Of a DNA stretch of 6,486 nt, positions 1 to 5,131 are shown in pieces (position 1 is the stretch's first letter; each line of letters begins with the position of its first letter). Origin of the DNA: BPJO01 sp037189665 (lineage in GTDB: Bacteria > Planctomycetota > Phycisphaerae > Tepidisphaerales > Tepidisphaeraceae). The translations under genes were made by a program, and so were the position numbers. The DNA lies in the NCBI GenBank assembly GCA_037189665.1, contig JBBCIV010000219.1, forward strand, positions 1 through 6,486, in the 5' to 3' direction. The notes beneath the pieces are model-generated. The model was not told where the DNA came from. It saw nothing but the letters and a program-made list of their open reading frames with translations, and made no database searches.

Positions 1-750
1 TTCATCCTTGAATATAAAACCAAGCGGTCCATCGCCATCCGGATCGACTTGAAGCTCAATAAGTTCTTGTCCCGTATACTCGCTGGGCCGAACAGCCTCG
101 ATCCAGAGCGACCCAATGCCGTTTACAAGACCAAGTTGCGAAGCAGAATAGGACATATTACTACTTACGAAAGTTCCGCCATTGACCTCGGCATTCCGAG
201 CATCTCGTTGCTCGCTGCCGCTTTTGGTCCAAACCCGAAGCCTACCGGTTCCACCATTAAGATGGTAAACGTAAGGGTCTTGCGCTACCCCAGAGCCAGT
301 GTAAGTCACGGTCGCCGGATCCGCTGCAGAATTGTAGATCAATCTGATGCGAGCTTGGCTGAAATCAAGATTGCTTCCAAGCCGAACAGACAAAGATGTA
401 AGCATTTCCCCTGACACGATATTCTCAAGCGAAGGAATAGTGCTGCCCTCGCGTTTAAAACCTTGTGCCCAATCAGGAATGCTATCTCTATTAGTGTCGT
501 CATCGTTTACCTTGATGACCTTCCCTGGGAGAAGATAATCATTCTCAATGGCATCATCGCTATCACCGATTGTTCCGTCATTGTCGCTATCCACGTCTAG
601 GCCCACTGCCGGCCCGTCGGCGATGGTGGCGGTGGCGTGGCAGTGGGTGGTGGATAGGCGGTAGTCCGCCGACGTCTTGAGGATCAGCGTGGCGGTCTCG
701 GCGCCCTCTATCAGATATGCGTGAGGTTCGCTGTCATCCCGAAGGTGAAA
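1..750 (-). pseudogene. 5'-truncated Calx-beta / LDxDSDND-linker secreted protein, 3' end outside window
   Basis: The minus frame is open from position 750 to the window edge. It begins just after an in-frame TAG (751-753) and has no ATG, GTG or TTG before the domain starts; the first GTG is at 594-592, inside the linker. Similarity begins near 714 with the last strands of a Calx-beta domain (LIEGAETATLIL, then SADYRL). Next come LDVDSDND, a short acidic stretch, PGKVIKVN, then DSIPDWAQGF, a beta-rich region with SAADPATVTYTG and GRLRVWTKSGSEQR, then LWIEAVRPSEYTG and QVDPDGDGPLGF. The same order of motifs occurs in the gene at 2712-4325, so the two are paralogous. Calx-beta domains are extracellular, calcium-binding beta modules; the role of the linker is unknown to me. 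The C-terminal domain lies off the window. With no start or signal peptide I read it as a headless remnant, but initiation at 594 or an upstream frameshift cannot be excluded. Confidence 0.62.
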
Positions 751-863
751 CTACGCTGTGCTGGCCGCAGTTGCTATTGCCACATCTCCGATGATGAATA
801 CATGAAGATTTTAAACGGCAGCCTGACCTGTAAATTGAGGGAATCGCACGGGCACAAGCGATA

Positions 864-2105
864 CTATTGAAACGTCCAGATCGCGATTTTTTCGCCGAAA
901 GATGAGGGGACCATGATCTTGTCATCATCAATGAATCGGGGACGGCCGAGTTGGCGATCCAAGTGCTTTCGTAGCCCGTCAGCTGATTGGGTATCCGGAT
1001 AGCACCTGAACTCAGGCAGTTCCGCGACAATTTGGTACGTGTCCGTGCTCATCACAAGGATACGGGCCCAATAAACCCATTTCGGTTGATCGGGCTGAAA
1101 AGGCGATTCTTCGATCCGGCGTGTCCCAAATACAATATGGTGTCCGTTCGGCGAAATATGGAAATCATAGATTTCGGGAGATCGCTTCGGCTTCCAGTCT
1201 GGAACCAATCCTTCAAGCGGATTGAGTTGCAATGCCCCCTGAAAGCCGCCCAGATATTTGCCGGTGGCAACATCGTGTACAAACAGCTTGCCCGCGGTGC
1301 TGGTGAAAGCCAACCGTTTGCCGTCGGGCAGGAAGCGCACGCTGGTCACTTCGTCGCCTTTCAGCTCGCCCAACGGATAGCCGGCCATCTTGCGGATCAT
1401 GTGCCGGATCTTACCGGTGTCGATTTCCCACAAAATGACGTTTCCCTGAAAGTCCCCTGACACTGCCAGCTTGCCATCGGACGAAAGATCGAGGGAGTTA
1501 ACCGGGGATCCGTAAAGATCGTTGCCGATCAGCCGGCCGTGGCCGTGAAACTCTATCAGTTCGCATGTCCCTTTAGGGGCTTGTGGATCAATCGCGAAGA
1601 TTCGCACGTAGCTGTCGTTGCTGGCGGCGGCAACTCGTATGTTGTCGATCCATTCCACGTCGGTAACGCTGTCATAGAATTCCGTGTATTGGCCGATCGC
1701 CTGATGCGTCCCGGCGTCGAAGACCGTCACACCGTATTCCCAATCCGTACGAGGACCAATCTCCTTTTTAGAAATTATCGCGTACTTGGATAAATCAGGC
1801 GAATATTTGTAGCTGCCTATTGTGGCGAATTCATTGACCTTTGGGTGTCGGCTTGGAATGTGCTCTTCAACGATACGTCTACTGATAAGATCATAAACGG
1901 CTTGTTCATAGACATTCGGTTCTTTTACACGCATTTCGGTCCTGAGGGTGATCATCATGCAACCCGGCTTGGGATATTCCCACCAACTCCCGTGTCCCCA
2001 CCGCGGGTCCAGCGTCACATGCTCAACTTTCTCCGTCCGGCTTTGAGATATCGTGTTCATAATCAACACCGCGGCAAAGATTGTGCGAACAATTGGAAAC
2101 ATCAT
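864..2105 (-). CDS. Exported WD40-repeat beta-propeller protein
   Basis: This is a 413-residue protein. Residues 1-22 form a hydrophobic leader after FPIVR, so it is probably secreted or membrane-anchored. The rest reads as beta-propeller blades. The clearest are residues 200-235 (SPVNSLDLSSDGKLAVSGD, then GNVILWEIDTGK) and 251-290 (DEVTSVRFLPDGKRLAFTS, then GKLFVHDVATGK). Weaker blades are near 122-140 (GVTVFDAGT), 146-175 (VTDVEWIDN, YVRIFAID), 312-355 and the closing strand 392-413 (IAIWTFQ). Bacterial WD40 propellers are usually interaction scaffolds; no catalytic residues are visible. The ATG at 2105 is followed by a second ATG; GGCAGG seven bases upstream could be a weak ribosome site. 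It begins 19 nt after the stop of the nuclease-tail frame, so the two are probably co-transcribed. That suggests a partner or regulator of the modular protein, but nothing in the sequence proves it. Confidence 0.85.
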   Translation of the reverse strand: MMFPIVRTIFAAVLIMNTISQSRTEKVEHVTLDPRWGHGSWWEYPKPGCMMITLRTEMRVKEPNVYEQAVYDLISRRIVEEHIPSRHPKVNEFATIGSYKYSPDLSKYAIISKKEIGPRTDWEYGVTVFDAGTHQAIGQYTEFYDSVTDVEWIDNIRVAAASNDSYVRIFAIDPQAPKGTCELIEFHGHGRLIGNDLYGSPVNSLDLSSDGKLAVSGDFQGNVILWEIDTGKIRHMIRKMAGYPLGELKGDEVTSVRFLPDGKRLAFTSTAGKLFVHDVATGKYLGGFQGALQLNPLEGLVPDWKPKRSPEIYDFHISPNGHHIVFGTRRIEESPFQPDQPKWVYWARILVMSTDTYQIVAELPEFRCYPDTQSADGLRKHLDRQLGRPRFIDDDKIMVPSSFGEKIAIWTFQ

Positions 2106-2124
2106 CGAAAACCTGCCATCGGGT

Positions 2125-2742
2125 TCAGTTGCCCGACTGTGTCATATTAAGATATTCATTCACGATCAGGTATAGCATGCTCACGGAGACCAAGTCATTG
2201 GCCGTCGTACCTTCGTCGGTTTGACTCGTAAAATCCCGTACGCCTTCCACGAGCAGGTTTTGGAATTTCTGAGCATCAGCCATCCACTGCTCCATTCGGC
2301 CCGACTTACGCTGATACCATGTCTGGCCCTGCGTATCCGGCACCAGACGGGGAGCGACGGTGCTGCGCATGAATGCCGCTGCCTGGTTGACGTTGGAGTC
2401 AGGCACGGCGCTGTTAATGAACCAGGCAGCCGCCGTCGCTGCGCCGATCGCTACGCCGCCGATGATAAACACCCGACGTGCCACCGTGTAGTCAGCATTG
2501 GCAATCCATTGCCCCCCGCGGTATAGCAATGGCGGGCGCACCGTGCTGAGCTTTTCACCTGTCCCCGCCAATTGGCTTAGCCGGGCCTTCTGATTGCCAG
2601 TCAATTGTCCGCTGAGGCTCGCCTTGATATCAATGATGTCGGTAATCTTTCCAGGATCCCAATCGTCGCCTACCTTTATATCTATTTTGTTTATATTGTT
2701 CTCAAGCCTTATTACATCAATCTGCTGGACGTCGATATTTTT
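2125..2742 (-). CDS. Frameshifted C-terminal half: rest of PD-(D/E)xK-like nuclease plus TM tail
   Basis: This frame carries on the protein at 2712-4325 after a -1 shift and is open from 2742 to the TGA at 2125 (205 codons). It has no good start of its own; the first usual start codon well into it is a TTG at 2604. The first 45 codons complete the nuclease: QQIDVIRL supplies an acidic residue, and TDIIDIKASLSG supplies the D-x-K of a PD-(D/E)xK core. LTGNQKARLSQL then follows, a helix often seen after the core lysine in toxin-type nucleases. After YRGGQWIANADYTVARR comes one hydrophobic segment (VFIIGGVAIGAATAAAWFI), then about 95 residues of unrecognised tail ending YLIVNEYLNMTQSGN. A TM segment after a nuclease is unusual. 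The full fusion from 4325 would be 733 residues. A true A9 tract (sequencing undercount), recoding, or an inactivating mutation would each explain the break. Confidence 0.72.
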   Translation of the reverse strand, partial: KNIDVQQIDVIRLENNINKIDIKVGDDWDPGKITDIIDIKASLSGQLTGNQKARLSQLAGTGEKLSTVRPPLLYRGGQWIANADYTVARRVFIIGGVAIGAATAAAWFINSAVPDSNVNQAAAFMRSTVAPRLVPDTQGQTWYQRKSGRMEQWMADAQKFQNLLVEGVRDFTSQTDEGTTANDLVSVSMLYLIVNEYLNMTQSGN

Positions 2743-4325
2743 TTTAAACCGCTCGGCACGTTAGTGGCACCAATATGTTCGATCTTACCGGTGGAGACCC
2801 GAACATAGACGTCCGTCATCCAGCCAGGCTGGTTCTTCAATGCCTCAGATATTTCCGCGTGGAATTCCTTACCCATCGCACTCGCGTGGGTATCGTTGGG
2901 GTACTTGGCTCTCCAGGCACCGTTGGTGCGCATCTTGGAAATGGATTGATCCATCGCCCCGACGAGAACGGTATGCCGACTGACCAGCCCCTGAACGACA
3001 GCACGAACATTCGGTTTCTTCGGATTGTAAGAAAACTCGTTATCCGAGCCGCTTAATTGTAGATATCCCCCGCTGTAACCCATCCACTCGCCAGGCATGG
3101 ACTGGTAGGTCGCAAAGGTATTGGTGTATCGCGTGCTTCCACTACCCACCAAGTTGAGGGTCTGTCCGCCGAAATTGACAGTGCTTGGCCGTTCCTGACG
3201 CGGGTCGGTTACTTTGAGCCGGTATACGGCGAAACCTTGCAATTCGTCGCCCTGTAATGTGGATTGGCTGCGGTCAGATGTAAGCGTCGCCTGCACTGGC
3301 CGCCAGTCTCCCTCACTACCATCCACTGGCCGGCTCTCCAGCCGCATGTCCACCGCGGTGAGACGAACGGTATCCGTCAAGGTCGTGATGCCGCTGGAAA
3401 GATATGCCTCAAGCTTGGCAGTAATCGTCAAATCAGTCCCCGGCCGCACCGCCTCAACATACAGCGTGACGGTATCGCTCTCGCCGAAGATGCGGGTGAT
3501 GGGAACCGCCAATCCTGTCGGGATGAAATCACCACCACTGGAGATGGATCGCAAATAACGTTGCTCCGTGCCATTCTTTTTCCAAAGGCGAAGATGACCG
3601 TTTTCTGGCAAGGTGACAAGTTGCTCTAGGGAATATTGCACAACCGCAGGGTCGGAGGCTGAGTACTCGAATTGAACCGTGCCGTAAAGCAGGCCGACAT
3701 CAGGACGCTCAAGCACGATCGGCGTGAAGTGTTTGTTCGAACTGCCATCGGACGACAGGGCGGGATTAAGGTTGTATCCATCTGCAAAGTCGGGTATTCC
3801 GTCCCTATCCTCATCCCAGTTGTTGACTCGAATCACCTTGCCACCATGACCGCTCTCTTCTTCAACATCATCTTCGGCTTCGCTTCGGGCAGGTAAAGCA
3901 AACTCGTCAGCATCGTTGTCACTGTCAATGTCAAGATCAATCCACGGCAAATCATTATCGGTGATATTGGCTGTCGCAAACAGCATACTTAAGTTAAGCC
4001 GATAGTCCGCCGACGCACGCAGTACAAGCACCGCGGATTCGTTGCCCTCGATCAGGTCGTCATCGGTCGGCGTGAGGACGACGTCGGCGTATTCCTGGTT
4101 GGCCGGGATGGTAACGCTGGTGGAGATCGACGCGTAGCCCGTGCCGTTGACGGCCGTGCCGGCAAAGGGGTGGAACTGGACCGTCAACGCATTGAGCGTC
4201 TGCTCTACCGTTCCACGGACCACTTCGTCCACGTGCCGGCGAACCTGCTCGGCGTCCACGCGGATCGCCGACGCGATTCCCAAAGCTTCAGTGCCTTCCT
4301 TCGAACCTTCTGTTACGCTCTCCAT
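2712..4325 (-). CDS. Transposase-N-terminus / Calx-beta / linker protein with start of a nuclease domain
   Basis: The zero-frame product has 537 residues. Residues 1-47 match the N-terminus of IS256/Mutator-type transposases (RVDAEQVRRHVDEVVRGTVE, then QTLNAL). Residues 48-126 are a Calx-beta domain (GTAVNGTGY, TPTDDDLIEGNESAVLVL, ATANITDND). LDIDSDND (131-138) and DEDRDGIPDFADGYN (171-185) mark the linker module shared with 1-750. Residues 200-320 are beta-rich (YSASDPAVV, GHLRLWKKNGTEQR, TLYVEAVRPGT). About 320-460 is unrecognised. GKEFHAEISEAL (485-496) looks like the first helix of a PD-(D/E)xK nuclease. The frame ends at TAA 2712 soon after a T TTA AAA A site at 2742-2748; a -1 shift there joins it to the nuclease core downstream. 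I chose ATG 4325 because GGAGAA lies seven bases upstream; a TTG at 4409 would extend the frame by 28 residues without support. No signal peptide precedes the extracellular-type domain, consistent with loss of the native N-terminus. Confidence 0.78.
   Translation of the reverse strand: MESVTEGSKEGTEALGIASAIRVDAEQVRRHVDEVVRGTVEQTLNALTVQFHPFAGTAVNGTGYASISTSVTIPANQEYADVVLTPTDDDLIEGNESAVLVLRASADYRLNLSMLFATANITDNDLPWIDLDIDSDNDADEFALPARSEAEDDVEEESGHGGKVIRVNNWDEDRDGIPDFADGYNLNPALSSDGSSNKHFTPIVLERPDVGLLYGTVQFEYSASDPAVVQYSLEQLVTLPENGHLRLWKKNGTEQRYLRSISSGGDFIPTGLAVPITRIFGESDTVTLYVEAVRPGTDLTITAKLEAYLSSGITTLTDTVRLTAVDMRLESRPVDGSEGDWRPVQATLTSDRSQSTLQGDELQGFAVYRLKVTDPRQERPSTVNFGGQTLNLVGSGSTRYTNTFATYQSMPGEWMGYSGGYLQLSGSDNEFSYNPKKPNVRAVVQGLVSRHTVLVGAMDQSISKMRTNGAWRAKYPNDTHASAMGKEFHAEISEALKNQPGWMTDVYVRVSTGKIEHIGATNVPSGLKKISTSSRLM
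2742..2748 (-). other. Candidate -1 ribosomal frameshift heptamer T TTA AAA
   Basis: The minus strand reads GGT TTA AAA AAA ATA in the zero frame, which is an X XXY YYZ heptamer (T TTA AAA) in the correct phase, followed by more A to make an A8 run (2745-2738). A -1 slip continues into 204 further sense codons and completes the nuclease motif, whereas the zero frame stops ten codons later. I saw no strong stem-loop just downstream (that stretch is AT-rich) and no clear internal Shine-Dalgarno stimulator. A homopolymer length error or mutation (A8 for A9) gives the same pattern, so the restored frame is well supported but the mechanism is open. Confidence 0.5.
4185..4325 (-). mobile_element. 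IS256/Mutator-family transposase N-terminal remnant
   Basis: The first 47 codons read MESVTEGSKEGTEALG..., then a V-D-A-E-Q-V-R-R-H-V-D-E-V-V-R-G-T-V-E-Q-T-L-N-A-L block. In IS256-family transposases this block is normally followed by LLDAEADxLC and then the DDE catalytic domain. Here it passes at about 4185 into TVQF...GTAVNGTGY of a Calx-beta domain instead. No other part of the transposase is found in the window, so the element is dead. The left inverted repeat should lie between 4326 and 4560, but I could not define it because no matching right end is present. Confidence 0.68.
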
Positions 4326-4330
4326 CCGAG

Positions 4331-4336
4331 TTCTCC
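4331..4336 (-). promoter_or_regulatory. Shine-Dalgarno site of the chimeric gene
   Basis: The minus strand reads GGAGAA at 4336-4331; the GGAG core ends seven bases before ATG 4325. It is the best ribosome site visible in the window and decides the start over the upstream TTG at 4409. It precedes the transposase-like codons, so it is probably the transposase's own initiation signal. Confidence 0.6.
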
Positions 4337-4538
4337 GTCTGACTGGTAAGGGTTGTTCTTCAACACCAACACCTTCCAGCGGGAGAACTCGCTGTTCAAA
4401 TGTGCGCAACGATCAGGACGTTATCACGCCGCTGCGTTACAGGAGGGCCGGCAGCATCAACAGAGTGTCGTCAAACTAACATAGGTTTTGGTATGCTCTG
4501 TGGGGGGAAGGTCAGAACGGCAGAGCCTGATGAATTCT

Positions 4539-4555
4539 CACCGCCAGAGGCGGTG
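4539..4555 (-). terminator. Hairpin after the zinc-ribbon gene, possible terminator
   Basis: CACCGCC, a three-base loop, then GGCGGTG form a perfect 7-bp GC-rich stem starting about seven bases after the stop at 4562. On the transcribed strand no T-tract follows (GAGAATTCATC instead), so an intrinsic terminator is only a weak call. It sits where the peptidase/zinc-ribbon transcription unit would end. Confidence 0.4.
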
Positions 4556-4561
4556 GATTAG

Positions 4562-5131
4562 CTAGGATTTAGTAATAAGGTTTGACACTTTTTCCCGCCG
4601 CGGCAAAAAGCTGCCACATTCTGGACATCGGAGCGTGATGTCTCTCACGTCATAACCACAATCTGGACACAACTCAAGACTAAACCGCTGTCGACGTTTT
4701 CCTGAGCGATATTGCTTGAGCACCAATATTCCCAGAATAAAGACTATTGGCGACACATAAAGCAAACTCACTTCGAAACGAAGACGCGCCGGGGAAGTTG
4801 GTCCAGAACCAGCATCGAACTGCTCGATATAGAATGGTAGAACAAAGCGAACGTCGGATCGCAGCCCCGAATCTTCCCAAAACAGCCATTCTGAACTGGC
4901 AATTTCCAAGGCTGGAGACACGGTATTCTCACGCAATCGCTCGAAGGAAATCATTCCAGAATTCAGCCTAACTGACGCCTTAATCTTTACATTTGAAGAC
5001 GTTCGGACATTCTCTAGAACTAGGTTTTTCCCGAGTGCGATTCCGAATAACAGCGTAGAAATCACGCCTATGGCAATTAATCCATAGGCTATAAATGCCG
5101 TCAAGAATAACCCGGTTCTAGAAATGGTCAT
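4562..5131 (-). CDS. Two-TM membrane protein with C-terminal planctomycete-type zinc ribbon
   Basis: This is a 189-residue protein. TM1 is about residues 7-34 (GLFLTAFIAYGLIAIGVIS...), a mostly polar region of about 85 residues follows, and TM2 is about 122-139 (VSLLYVSPIVFILGILVL). A basic stretch (KQYRSGKRRQRF) and a zinc ribbon with C155, C158, C169 and C172 (CPDCGYDVRD...RCPECG) follow. The positive charges after TM2 place the ribbon in the cytoplasm and the middle region outside. This tail is frequent on otherwise unrelated small membrane proteins of Planctomycetota; its ligand and function are unknown to me. I chose ATG 5131 because TM1 then starts at the N-terminus and the overlap with the upstream gene is only 14 nt, typical of translational coupling. 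An ATG at 5215 would add 28 arginine-rich residues and a 98-nt overlap. GAGG directly abuts the chosen ATG, so the ribosome site is poor. Confidence 0.8.
   Translation of the reverse strand: MTISRTGLFLTAFIAYGLIAIGVISTLLFGIALGKNLVLENVRTSSNVKIKASVRLNSGMISFERLRENTVSPALEIASSEWLFWEDSGLRSDVRFVLPFYIEQFDAGSGPTSPARLRFEVSLLYVSPIVFILGILVLKQYRSGKRRQRFSLELCPDCGYDVRDITLRCPECGSFLPRREKVSNLITKS

Noticed and set aside
49..538. Overlapping plus-strand frames of 121 and 63 codons
   Set aside because: They lie antisense to the Calx-beta/linker module, which has clear paralogue support on the minus strand; their composition is low in recognisable motifs.
734..1030. Minus-strand 98-codon frame overlapping the end of the WD40 gene
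   Set aside because: Out of frame with the propeller, rich in Ser, Arg and Cys, no motif; a shadow frame.
987..2150. Several plus-strand frames opposite the WD40 gene, up to 157 codons
   Set aside because: Shadows of the WD40 coding strand; no domain, ribosome site or paralogue supports them.
2605..2808. Plus-strand 67-codon frame with a hydrophobic YLYIYFVYIVL run
   Set aside because: It is the antisense of the AT-rich part of the nuclease core around the frameshift; the minus strand gives the IDVIRL / IDIKAS motif in proper order.
4460..4490. AGAGTGTCGTCAAACT-like stretch as an insertion-sequence end, and TTGACG on the minus strand as a -35 box
   Set aside because: No matching inverted repeat elsewhere in the window, no target duplication, and no -10 box at proper spacing from TTGACG.
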